In this document: positions 1 through 8,166 of the stretch, in pieces
How the letters are laid out: each line of letters starts with the position of its first letter
Position numbering within the stretch: the stretch's first letter is position 1
Source of the DNA: Burkholderia sp. L27(2015)
GTDB lineage: Bacteria; Pseudomonadota; Gammaproteobacteria; Burkholderiales; Burkholderiaceae
Reading direction: 5' to 3'
DNA length: 64,000 nucleotides
Assembly (NCBI RefSeq): GCF_009765705.1
Contig: NZ_LMUX01000009.1
Coordinates: 365,269-429,268 of the forward strand
The notes under the pieces: model-generated
The model's database searches: none
Told to the model about the DNA's origin: nothing
What the model saw: the letters and a program-made list of their open reading frames with translations, nothing else
Program-made: the position numbers and the translations under genes

Positions 1-485
1 TCCTGCGAGCCAAGCACGCTGCGTTCTTCGAGCGCGTGGCCGAAAGTCATCACGATGGGCAGCAAGGCGGCCGTTGTCATGTCGCCAATCGCCCACGCGG
101 CCAGCATGGCCAGTGCGATCAAGCGGTCGGTTACGCCGTGCAGGCTCGGGGCCTTCAGGCTGTGCCATGCGCCGGAAAAAACGGGCCCCGCCACCAGCAG
201 CGACGCGCAGCCGGCCAGCACCTCCGCGAGCTGCGCACCTCCCGCTGCAAAATACCGCCATGCAAGCGACAGCGCCAGCAAGCCGCCCGCCAGCAGTGCG
301 AGCGCAATCTGCCGCGTGACGATGCGCCGCTGCGCCGCCGACAAGACGATGAGCGCTCCATCGTCGTGGTGCGGCTGGCCGCCGACGTGCTCTGCATGAG
401 GATCAGCATCGTGCCCGGCGCCATGCACGCCTCGAGTCGCGCCGTCGAGCGTGGCACCTTCGACCGCTTCGATGTGCGCGTTCAT
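1..485 (-). CDS. Heavy-metal P-type ATPase, N-terminal part (runs off left edge)
   Basis: Only about 161 residues are visible. The ATG lies in an ATGA overlap with the stop of the SPFH gene upstream, so the two are translationally coupled. Residues 1-42 are rich in His and Asp (for example HGAGHDADPHAEHVGG), a likely metal-binding tail. Hydrophobic stretches follow at about 58-80 and 85-105, then the segment HGVTDRLIALAMLAAWAIGD and MTFGHALEERSV. That pattern is typical of the first membrane helices of P1B (heavy-metal) ATPases. The phosphorylation site DKTG, the CPx-type motif and the ATP-binding domain lie outside the window, so the metal cannot be named. The family exports or distributes transition metals across the inner membrane. 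Family assignment rests on the N-terminus only. Confidence 0.72.
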   Translation of the reverse strand, partial: MNAHIEAVEGATLDGATRGVHGAGHDADPHAEHVGGQPHHDDGALIVLSAAQRRIVTRQIALALLAGGLLALSLAWRYFAAGGAQLAEVLAGCASLLVAGPVFSGAWHSLKAPSLHGVTDRLIALAMLAAWAIGDMTTAALLPIVMTFGHALEERSVLGSQ

Positions 486-1618
486 TGAGTCTGCCCCGGT
501 AGCACCAGACTCGATGCGTCGAGTGGATCGATGGTCGTCACGCGTCCCGCCTTCGACAGAATCTGCGAGATCCGGTCGCGATACGCGCGCGCGAGCAGCC
601 CCGGATCGCTATTGGCGTCGAGCGGCGCCTCAAGCTGCAGGATCGTCGTGGTCTCAGCCTGCGCGAGCGCCACGCGTTCGGTGGACTTCGCCTGAGCACT
701 TTGCAGGAGCTGATCGGCGAACTGCTGTGCGCCCTGGCGAGCGTTCTCGGCCGCGGTGCGGGCTTCAGCAATGTTGCGGTCGGCCGTTTGCAGCGAGCTC
801 AGCACGGCGTTGAACGCATCCACGGCGGCCGCCGGAAATTGCGTTTGCACGTCCATGCGTGCCACTTCGATGCCCAGTCCTGCATGTGCCGCATCCAGCG
901 CGTCGAGATGGCGCCGCACCGCCTGCGCCATCTCGCCACGCAACTGTTCGCGCTTGATAGCCATCTGCTGATCGGTCGACAGCAGTTCCGGGCGCGCCAC
1001 CAGTATCGAATCGAGATCGCGCGCGGCGGTCACCTCGACCACCGCCGCCGCGACGATGCGCTGCAGTGCCGAGTCGAGGCGAGCCTGCTGTAGCACGTAC
1101 GCATACGGCTCGACCACGCGGTAATACAGCGTGGCGCTCAATTGCACGACGCCGCTGTCGCCGGTGAGGACGTAGCCCGAGCCGGCCAGCGCATCGGACA
1201 GCCCGGGGCCGGACGGCTCAAGTGTCGGCTCGTCCGTCTGGAAGATTCCGGCGCCGTTATCGCCGAGCAGGAATTGCGCGGTCTGGCTCGACTCGGTGGC
1301 GACAGCCGGGTCGGCGGCGCGCGCGCGCGGGTCGCGGTCGAGCGCGCTGATGCGCTGTTCCAGCAGGCGGGCGCTGCCCGGGATGAGCAGCACCGTTTCG
1401 AACGGCCGCGGCCACGCGAGCAGCAGGCCCGCATCCTGGGTCCGCACGAATGCACCAAAACGCGTGACCACTGCTCGGCTGTCCGCCGGGATACGGCGGA
1501 TGTTCGCTGTCGCCCACGCTCCCGCTGCGAGCAGCGCAATCGCCACGATGAACCAAAAGGCGAGGCGCACGGCCTGCGCGCCGGGTCCGAGGGTAGGCGC
1601 GTCCACGGCCGTGCTCAT
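482..1618 (-). CDS. SPFH-domain membrane protein, HflK-like (378 aa)
   Basis: An N-terminal membrane anchor (residues about 17-38, LAFWFIVAIALLAAGAWAT) is followed by the prohibitin/SPFH start, DSRAVVTRFGAFVRTQDAGL, and a long charged Ala/Gln/Glu-rich coiled-coil region (about 240-330). Canonical HflK and HflC form a large periplasm-facing ring around the FtsH protease and modulate it. This copy is not the usual hflX-hflK-hflC locus: it sits between another SPFH gene (ATGA overlap) and a heavy-metal ATPase (ATGA overlap), so a role as scaffold for that pump is more likely than general FtsH control. An insert at about 85-145, rich in Ala, Asp and Gly, is unusual for HflK. The naming as HflK-like rather than HflC-like is uncertain. 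Confidence 0.82.
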   Translation of the reverse strand: MSTAVDAPTLGPGAQAVRLAFWFIVAIALLAAGAWATANIRRIPADSRAVVTRFGAFVRTQDAGLLLAWPRPFETVLLIPGSARLLEQRISALDRDPRARAADPAVATESSQTAQFLLGDNGAGIFQTDEPTLEPSGPGLSDALAGSGYVLTGDSGVVQLSATLYYRVVEPYAYVLQQARLDSALQRIVAAAVVEVTAARDLDSILVARPELLSTDQQMAIKREQLRGEMAQAVRRHLDALDAAHAGLGIEVARMDVQTQFPAAAVDAFNAVLSSLQTADRNIAEARTAAENARQGAQQFADQLLQSAQAKSTERVALAQAETTTILQLEAPLDANSDPGLLARAYRDRISQILSKAGRVTTIDPLDASSLVLPGQTQ

Positions 1619-2682
1619 GGAGTGCGCCCGCTCTTCTTCGTCGGGGCATTTGCCTGACCGTCGCCTCCAGGCGGCTGGGTCACGCCTAGCCCGGCCGGTC
1701 CTTGCACGAGTACGTTGAACGGCGCCGCGTCGGTGCGCAGAATCAGGTTCGTATTGCTGTTGACGACCGTGTTCAGCGTGTCGAGCGACCGCAGCATCGT
1801 GTACAGATGCGGGTTGCCCGCATAACTCTTGCCGTAGACGGCCGCCGCATCCTTGCGCGACTGTGCTTCGATCTGCGCGGCCTTGACGCTCGCATCTGCG
1901 ACGCTCACGCGCGCGTCGCGATCCGCGTCCGAGCGGATCTGCGCGGCCTGCCGTTTGCCATCCGCGGTGCGCTGCGCCGCCACGGTCTCGCGCTCGGCCC
2001 GCATGCGCTCGACGGTGGCCGAGAGCGTCACGGCCGGCAGCGTCAAACGCTCGAGGCCCACTTGCACGACATGCACGCCGTAGGCCGCATAGAGTTGCGA
2101 GTCGACTTGGCGGCGCAGTTCGTCCTCGAACTTGCCGATGCGCACCTGGTTGGCGTCCGTATTCACCAGCGAAGCCAGGTTAAAGTCGGCCGATGTTGTC
2201 TGTAGCGCGGAGCCGAGCAGCGAGCGGATCTGCCGCGCCGCTTCGTCCGGCTCGTTGCGCACCGCGCGCACGAAGCGTCCGACGTCGTTCGCATTAGCCG
2301 GGACGCGCCATGCCACATAGGCCTGCACGATGATGCGCAAGCCGTCGCGCGTGCCGACGTCCTGCAGGCCGCTCGAAGTGGTATGCAGACGCAGGTCCAC
2401 GGGCACGGCGGCTTCGATGGGCGCCGGCAAGCGCCACGCGAGGCCCGGCTCTAGCAGCACCCGCACCGGCTCGCCAAAGCGCGTGACTACCATTGCCTCA
2501 CCTGCCTGCACTTGGATGAAGCTGGCCACCGCGAACGCGATCACGACACACAGCGCTGCAAGCGCCACGCGCCAGTAGAACCCGCCGCCACCGGCCGCGG
2601 CACCGCGATGGCCGTGCGCGTCTGCGCCGCCATGAGGGTGATGATGTGCGTGACCGTGCGCGTGCGAATGATTCAAACTCAC
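1615..2682 (-). CDS. SPFH-domain membrane protein with His-rich N-terminus, HflC/HflK-like
   Basis: I place the start at the GTG at 2682 because GGGAG lies 5 nt upstream (2688-2692); an in-frame ATG at 2706 has no good ribosome-binding site. The product is then 355 aa and opens with a His-rich segment (NHSHAHGHAHHHPHGG), a plausible metal-binding tail. A membrane helix (about 38-60) and an SPFH domain follow, beginning GEAMVVTRFGEPVRVLLEPG, then a coiled coil rich in Ala, Arg and Asp (about 210-270). The gene overlaps the next SPFH gene by ATGA and belongs to the P-type ATPase operon. The His-rich tails of this protein and of the ATPase suggest a shared metal-handling role; that is inference. 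Confidence 0.82.
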   Translation of the reverse strand: MSLNHSHAHGHAHHHPHGGADAHGHRGAAAGGGGFYWRVALAALCVVIAFAVASFIQVQAGEAMVVTRFGEPVRVLLEPGLAWRLPAPIEAAVPVDLRLHTTSSGLQDVGTRDGLRIIVQAYVAWRVPANANDVGRFVRAVRNEPDEAARQIRSLLGSALQTTSADFNLASLVNTDANQVRIGKFEDELRRQVDSQLYAAYGVHVVQVGLERLTLPAVTLSATVERMRAERETVAAQRTADGKRQAAQIRSDADRDARVSVADASVKAAQIEAQSRKDAAAVYGKSYAGNPHLYTMLRSLDTLNTVVNSNTNLILRTDAAPFNVLVQGPAGLGVTQPPGGDGQANAPTKKSGRTP

Positions 2683-2735
2683 GATAACTCCCAAAGCTGT
2701 TGTCATGCACCTGTACCGTCACGCGGCACTTGGCT

Positions 2736-4664
2736 TCAATAGATACGCCGCGCACCCGCCGCATCGTCTGAGCCATATGAGCGCAGATCGATGGTGGCGC
2801 GATTGCCCTCGACAAGCCGGTCGTCAATCAATGTCACATGCGCATTCTGCAAACCGTTCTGCAGGTTGTGCAGGTAGTACTCGAGCACGAACGCAGGGCC
2901 GCTTGTCTGGGCGGCAACCATCTCGGCGCCGAAATCGGTTTGCTGTATGCGGGCGGCCGAGGTGATATCGGCGGCTTGGGCATCCGCTTGCGCGACCGCC
3001 GTCTGCGCCTGCTGCTGTGCGTCGCCAAGCGACGCGGCTGCCTGCCCGCGCGCCTGCGCTACGCTCGCCTGCGCGCGGATCTGCGCCGCCTGCACGCTGT
3101 GCCAGGCCGACGATGCCCCGGCCGGCGGATGCACGCTCTCGATCACCACCGCCACCACGTCGATGCCGCTCGCTACCTGATCAAGCTGCGTCTGCACCGC
3201 CAACCTGATGCTGTCGGCCATCGCGGTCTGACGTGTTTCCAACAGCGAATCCAGCGTATGCGACGCGAGATAGCGCACCACTTCGCGGTTCGCAATCGCC
3301 CGTAGGGTGCCGGGCACGTCATCCGCGTGATACAGCGAGGCGCGTGCCGCCGCATCCGACAGGCCGATCCGGTAATCGAGCCGCACGTCCGCACTGACAA
3401 TCTGGAAGTTCTGCCGGTCGCCGCTCGCGCCGGCAATCACCTGGCTTGTCTCGCCCTCATGCACGACGTCCCACAGCCGGTTCAACGGTTCGGGCGTTGC
3501 GGCGTCGGCGGGGATCAGCGCGGAGACGACACGGCTGTCGGCTTGGGAACCGGATACGACCAGTTGATGGACCGCGCCGTTGTCGATCACACGTGCCTGG
3601 CCAAACGGCCAGGGTAGTGCCACATGGGGACCCGGCTGCCAAACGGCGACCGGTGCACCGAAGCGCTCGTAGACGGCACGCTGCTCCGGTCCCAGCATGA
3701 CAACGCCTGTGAGCAGCCACGCGCACACGCCGATCGTGGCTATCGCAGCGGGCAACAGGCGCACCACGCTCAGCAATACCCAGTTCTGCCGCAGGTCGAC
3801 GCCGTAATGGCTGCGCAATTCGATCGCAAGATGCGTGAACGCAGATGAGCGCCAGCGCAGCAGGCTTGCGATCGAACTATGCGCCATGCGAGCATCCACC
3901 ACGTACGCATCGCCGGTACGTATAGGCGATGGCCTAAACCACGAGAACACGGCGCGCAATGCAAGTTCAAGCGCAATCGCAGCACTGAACAACGCCATTG
4001 CGCGGACCGGCCAGCCTGTCGAGACTCCGGAATACGCGAGCAGGCCGGCACATAGGGCCGCGATCAACGAGATCGCGAGCGCGGCGCGCAGCACGCTCGC
4101 CAGCGACGCCCAGACCCGACCTCGCCCGCTGTGCATCGAGTAATAGCGTTCGGCCACGAGCGTTCCGAACGCCAGAATCAACGCCCCCGCTGCGGCCACG
4201 GCCGGCATGCCGGCTGGCGTCGGCGCCGGCACGGATACCGGTACATGCCATCCGGCGGCGGCGGCCAACGACGACAGCGTCGCACACAAGAGCACAGCCC
4301 ACGGTTGCCAGCTCACCGCCTGCACGCGTTTGCGCGCGGCGGTACCCGAGGTACACCACCAATTGACTCGCCACACACGGAGGTCCTCTGGCCAGGACGG
4401 CTGTACTCGCTCGCGTGGCGACCCGAAGGCTGGGCGTTGCGCCGCGACGGCCACGGTCAGCACATTGATCCATGCGCTAGCCAACACTGCGCACCATTGC
4501 AGATAGAACCCGCCACCTATGACCGACGGCAAACCGCCGAGCAACGCGGCAAGCGCGAAACTCACGTACGCCAGCCGGGACGCGAAAGCGGTGTTGCCTG
4601 ACAACATCTTCTCCAAGTTGCTTGCCTGATATGTTGCTGCCACGGTTACGCCGGTCCGGGACAA
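2736..4664 (-). CDS. Multi-spanning membrane protein fused to an SPFH (HflK-like) domain (642 aa)
   Basis: This protein is about twice the length of ordinary HflK. The N-terminal 300 residues carry about six hydrophobic segments (near 28-75, 115-140, 150-175, 185-215, 220-240, 290-320). An SPFH domain then starts at GPEQRAVYERFGAPVAVWQ, and an Ala/Gln-rich coiled coil (about 530-590) ends it. It is the first SPFH gene of the operon that continues with two more SPFH genes and a heavy-metal ATPase; the gap to the next gene is about 50 bp. The longest frame begins at a TTG (4664). An ATG at 4607 preceded by GGAGA is an alternative start that keeps all helices. Function beyond membrane scaffold is unknown. 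Confidence 0.78.
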   Translation of the reverse strand: MSRTGVTVAATYQASNLEKMLSGNTAFASRLAYVSFALAALLGGLPSVIGGGFYLQWCAVLASAWINVLTVAVAAQRPAFGSPRERVQPSWPEDLRVWRVNWWCTSGTAARKRVQAVSWQPWAVLLCATLSSLAAAAGWHVPVSVPAPTPAGMPAVAAAGALILAFGTLVAERYYSMHSGRGRVWASLASVLRAALAISLIAALCAGLLAYSGVSTGWPVRAMALFSAAIALELALRAVFSWFRPSPIRTGDAYVVDARMAHSSIASLLRWRSSAFTHLAIELRSHYGVDLRQNWVLLSVVRLLPAAIATIGVCAWLLTGVVMLGPEQRAVYERFGAPVAVWQPGPHVALPWPFGQARVIDNGAVHQLVVSGSQADSRVVSALIPADAATPEPLNRLWDVVHEGETSQVIAGASGDRQNFQIVSADVRLDYRIGLSDAAARASLYHADDVPGTLRAIANREVVRYLASHTLDSLLETRQTAMADSIRLAVQTQLDQVASGIDVVAVVIESVHPPAGASSAWHSVQAAQIRAQASVAQARGQAAASLGDAQQQAQTAVAQADAQAADITSAARIQQTDFGAEMVAAQTSGPAFVLEYYLHNLQNGLQNAHVTLIDDRLVEGNRATIDLRSYGSDDAAGARRIY

Positions 4665-4688
4665 TCCGTGTTTGTTGATAACGATGTC

Positions 4689-5687
4689 TTATAAACCGGC
4701 GTAAACCAATGCGACGAAATGGGCGGGACCGATTACAAAATGTCCCCATTTGTCGTCGAAAGCGGCAGTCGGCTTGGCGGCGATAATTTCATCCAGTGAT
4801 TTACCTTGCTGTTTGAGCGAGAGTACGTTGTTACGTACCGTGACTAGCATGTCGCGAAAAGCGATCAAATCGGCACGCGTTCCGACTGGACCATGACCAG
4901 GAACCAAAATCGTCCTGTCAGTAGTACGTTCGATTGCCTTATCGGTCCACTTTATTGCGTCGTTGATATTGCCGCCATCTTGGTTGTCGATAAATGGGTA
5001 GTACCCATTCCAGAAGGTATCTCCCATCGCCAACACATCCGCTTTTTCAAAGTAAACCCACAGATCGCCATCGGTATGGCCAGGACCAAAATGTTCGATT
5101 GCTATCTTGGTTCCGTCAAAGTCGAAAGTCTTTTCCTGATCGACCAGTATGGTTGGACGCGCCCCTGCCGACACAGGTTGAAATGTCCAATTCCAGTCAT
5201 CGACGTGAGTGGTTTCGGACAAATGCTTCAAGGTATTTTTCTGCGCAATGATTTGCGCGCCGGCTGCATGCATCCACGCGTTGCCATCGGTATGGTCCCA
5301 ATGCCAGTGGGTATTGACCACATATTTCAGGGGGGTGGGTCCAAGCTTGTTGAGCGCCACCTGCAATTTTTCTTTCGATGGGCTGATGCCGGCATCGACG
5401 AGAAACTTGCCGTCTGCGCCGGACAGGACCGTGATATTGCCTCCCGATCCCAACAAAACAGTGATATTTCCGCGCTGGGGTTCTACGTCGAGATCGGCCT
5501 TGGCTCGGACCAGATATCGCGCTCCCGCACCCGTATGAAAATAGTCGTTTGGCGTAATGCCGGTGGTCTGCGCCGTTGGGTCGGCAGTATCGGCGGATGC
5601 TGCGACAGAGGGCAGCAGTGCACCGGTTGCGATAGCAGTAGAAAGAATGATTTCTTTAGATAATTTAGCGATATTTTTCGTAATCAT
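4689..5687 (-). CDS. Secreted metallo-beta-lactamase-fold hydrolase (332 aa)
   Basis: The start is the ATG at 5687: AGGTG lies 6 nt upstream and overlaps an in-frame GTG at 5696, which is therefore unlikely. Residues 1-33 form a signal peptide (Lys-rich start, hydrophobic IILSTAIATGALLPSVAASA). The zinc motif is NTHWHWDHTDG (HxHxDH), with later ligands in FGPGHTDGD and LVPGHGPVG, so the active site is intact. The N-terminal region resembles periplasmic MBL proteins of the SoxH/B3-like group rather than a proven lactamase. It ends 24 bp before the SPFH operon and may be co-transcribed. It is visibly richer in AAA, ATT and TTT codons than its neighbours, which hints at separate origin. Substrate is unknown. 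Confidence 0.85.
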   Translation of the reverse strand: MITKNIAKLSKEIILSTAIATGALLPSVAASADTADPTAQTTGITPNDYFHTGAGARYLVRAKADLDVEPQRGNITVLLGSGGNITVLSGADGKFLVDAGISPSKEKLQVALNKLGPTPLKYVVNTHWHWDHTDGNAWMHAAGAQIIAQKNTLKHLSETTHVDDWNWTFQPVSAGARPTILVDQEKTFDFDGTKIAIEHFGPGHTDGDLWVYFEKADVLAMGDTFWNGYYPFIDNQDGGNINDAIKWTDKAIERTTDRTILVPGHGPVGTRADLIAFRDMLVTVRNNVLSLKQQGKSLDEIIAAKPTAAFDDKWGHFVIGPAHFVALVYAGL

Positions 5688-5967
5688 GAAATTCACCTAT
5701 TCCGCAGAAATGGTCAAGATTCCAAATCAAGCCGGTGCGCAGAGCCTGCTCCAGCGCGGCCGTCTAGGGACGTAGTATGGGCAGGCGCGACGGCATCGTC
5801 TCTCGCACGAGCACGTATTTTTTCGAATCTGCACGATTTCAGTCGCGAGTCGGTGTGGTGTAGCGCCTCACCCCGGCGTCTAGGGTCAGTACCGGTATGA
5901 AGTTGTGTCCGCGCATGGCACAGTCTCGGAAGAATCCGGAGAACCGGTCATCGAGGGGACGAAAGCA
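5688..5967. other. Intergenic region between divergent MBL hydrolase and ABC importer
   Basis: This region must hold the promoters for the leftward hydrolase and the rightward importer. The ribosome-binding site of the importer gene (GAGGGGAC, 5953-5960) is clear. I see no convincing -35/-10 pair, hairpin or small gene. Confidence 0.4.
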
Positions 5968-7239
5968 ATGCTAACAAAAGGTCTTATCCACGGGCTTATC
6001 AGCGTTTTCACTGTAGCGGCGTTCTCGGTCAATGCGCTTGATGCCCAGGCGGCCACGGCGCCTGCAGAAATCAAAATCGGCACGCTGTACGCTTCGTCAG
6101 GCAACTTCGCCGCGATCTCGATGCCCACCTATTCCGGGCTTAAGTTCTGGGTCGACCAGAAAAATGCGGAAGGTGGGGTATTCGTCAAACCGTTCAACAA
6201 AAAAATCCCGATCAAGCTGATCGCCTATGACGACCAAAGCAATACGGCCACGGCGGCCACCCTCTACAACCAATTGATCACGCAGGACAAGGTCGATCTG
6301 CTGGTGGCCGATTCAGGCTCGGTGCTGACATCCGTGGGCGTGCCGATTGCGCGCGAACACAAGATGTTGCTGGTCGATCAGACCGGTACCGGCGCGTCGT
6401 TCTTTACCAAAGACAACCCCTACATCGTGCTGACGGCCAACCCCGTCTCCAGCATTTGGCCGAAATACGCCGCCGATTTCATAACGAAACAGGGACCGGC
6501 CCTGGGAATCAAGCGCGTGGCTATCTTGTATGCCACCAACGATTTCACCGGAACCCAGGCAAGTGCGGTGCGTGGATTCATCAAGAACTCGGGCGCGCCG
6601 ATCGAGATCGTGTATGACCAAGGTGTACCCACGACCACTACCAATTATTCGGTGTTGATCAACAACATCAAGGCGACCAACCCCGATGCGGTGGTTGAAC
6701 TGGGCTACACCAACAACGACATTTCGTTTCTGCGCAACCTGCAGGATTCGGGTGTCAAATTCAATTTCGTTTTCAATATTTACGCGGGCCTCGAGACCGA
6801 GCACTTGCTGGCTACCGCGGGCCCTAAGGCAATGGAATACAGCTATACCTATGTCACGGCTTCCAACCTGCACTACAAGCCCGAGTTCGGCATGACACTC
6901 GACGATTACCACGCGGCTTGGACGAAGAAAAACAGTGACGGCAAGGTCGAATTCGGCTTCAACGCGGTGGCTGGCTATCTAACCGGTTTGGTGCTGGAAA
7001 GTGGTTTGGCCAATACCGACAGCCTCGATCAGTTGGCGATGCGCAAGGCTATCGGCGATTTGTCCGGCAAGCTGAAGACGCTGGACGGCACGTTCCAACT
7101 TGACGAAGCCGGTGCGCAAGTGGGCGAAATTACGCCGCTGGGCCAGTTGTTGCCCGACGGTCACGGCAGCGTCAAATTCACGGTGGTCTACCCGCCGGAA
7201 ATGGCGACAGGCAAACCCGTTTATCCCACACCTCAATGA
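5968..7239 (+). CDS. ABC importer substrate-binding protein, branched-chain amino acid type (423 aa)
   Basis: The ATG at 5968 is chosen over an upstream frame extension because GAGGGG lies 8-10 nt before it and the product then begins with a clean signal peptide (residues 1-28, LTKGLIHGLISVFTVAAFSV, cut after AQA). The mature protein starts EIKIGTLYASSGNFAAIS, the standard opening of the Peripl_BP_6/LivJ family, and continues with the bilobed fold typical of that family. It is the first gene of a complete Liv-type operon (two permeases, two ATPases). The family binds branched-chain amino acids, amides, urea and aromatic acids among others; the ligand cannot be read from the sequence. The enolase, CinA and reductase genes next door suggest a catabolic substrate. 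Confidence 0.88.
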   Translation: MLTKGLIHGLISVFTVAAFSVNALDAQAATAPAEIKIGTLYASSGNFAAISMPTYSGLKFWVDQKNAEGGVFVKPFNKKIPIKLIAYDDQSNTATAATLYNQLITQDKVDLLVADSGSVLTSVGVPIAREHKMLLVDQTGTGASFFTKDNPYIVLTANPVSSIWPKYAADFITKQGPALGIKRVAILYATNDFTGTQASAVRGFIKNSGAPIEIVYDQGVPTTTTNYSVLINNIKATNPDAVVELGYTNNDISFLRNLQDSGVKFNFVFNIYAGLETEHLLATAGPKAMEYSYTYVTASNLHYKPEFGMTLDDYHAAWTKKNSDGKVEFGFNAVAGYLTGLVLESGLANTDSLDQLAMRKAIGDLSGKLKTLDGTFQLDEAGAQVGEITPLGQLLPDGHGSVKFTVVYPPEMATGKPVYPTPQ

Positions 7240-7290
7240 CGACGGCTAGCCTGACACACCGTATGATTTTCGCTAGGCCGGATTGATCGG

Positions 7291-8166
7291 ATGCTCGTCT
7301 ACTCGATTATTGCCGGCCTGGTGTTCGGCTTGTATTTCTGCTTGGTCGGGCTGGGACTGAACCTCGTGTTCGGGGTGATGCGCATCGTCAACCTCGCGCA
7401 TGGCGATTTCCTCATGCTCGGGGCGTTCACTGCATTCTGGTTGTATGGCGCGTTGCATGTGCATCCGCTGGTCACTGCGGTGATCGCGACGGTAGGCTTC
7501 ATCCTGATCGGTATCCCGATCTATTACTTGCTGGTGCCGCAGTTGCTCAAGGCGAAGGATCCGGAGATGCTCTCCATCATCCTGTTCTTCGGCTTGAGTC
7601 AGGTGATAGAAGCGGTCGCGACCATCAGTTTCGGGCCGAGCGAGCGCGCGATCCCGGGACGGGTGCTGGGCACCGCGCCTATACATGTGCTGGGCCAAAG
7701 CCTGCCCGCGGCCTGGATTGTGAGCGGCGCGGTCAGCGCGTTTGCGGTGATCTGTCTTTACTTATATCTGTATCGCACGCGGCTGGGCCGCCTGACCCGC
7801 GCCGTGATGGTGCATCGCGACGAGGCGCTTGCGACGGGCATCAATGTCAATCAGGTGTCGGCCATCGCGTTCGGCGTCGGCTTGGCCCTGGCCGCCGTCG
7901 CCGGCGTATTTGCGCCTTTCATGCTGGGCAGCTTCAGCCCGTCGATGGGTGTCGAGATGAACATCCAGTCGTTCGCTGTGATCGTAATCGGGTCTCTCGG
8001 CCGGCCCATGGGCACGGTGCTAGGCGGGCTGATCTACGGCGTTTCGCAAATGCTGATGCAAACTTATTTCAGCTCGTGGGCTGGCTTGCTGCCCTATGTA
8101 TTGCTGATTCTGATTCTGCTGATACGTCCTAGTGGATTGCTCGGCAAGAAGGTACGGAATGCATAA
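7291..8166 (+). CDS. ABC importer permease, LivH type (291 aa)
   Basis: This is an integral membrane protein with about eight hydrophobic segments and the family signature near residues 25-50 (GLGLNLVFGVMRIVNLAHGD). It forms the translocation pore with the LivM-type partner encoded next. Length is normal for LivH. It lies 51 bp after the binding-protein gene. Its last 8 bp overlap the ATG of the next permease, so the two are translationally coupled. No internal damage is visible. Confidence 0.92.
   Translation: MLVYSIIAGLVFGLYFCLVGLGLNLVFGVMRIVNLAHGDFLMLGAFTAFWLYGALHVHPLVTAVIATVGFILIGIPIYYLLVPQLLKAKDPEMLSIILFFGLSQVIEAVATISFGPSERAIPGRVLGTAPIHVLGQSLPAAWIVSGAVSAFAVICLYLYLYRTRLGRLTRAVMVHRDEALATGINVNQVSAIAFGVGLALAAVAGVFAPFMLGSFSPSMGVEMNIQSFAVIVIGSLGRPMGTVLGGLIYGVSQMLMQTYFSSWAGLLPYVLLILILLIRPSGLLGKKVRNA

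Noticed and set aside
6313-6912. Open frame of 199 codons on the minus strand
   Set aside because: It is a shadow of the ABC binding-protein gene and has no support of its own.
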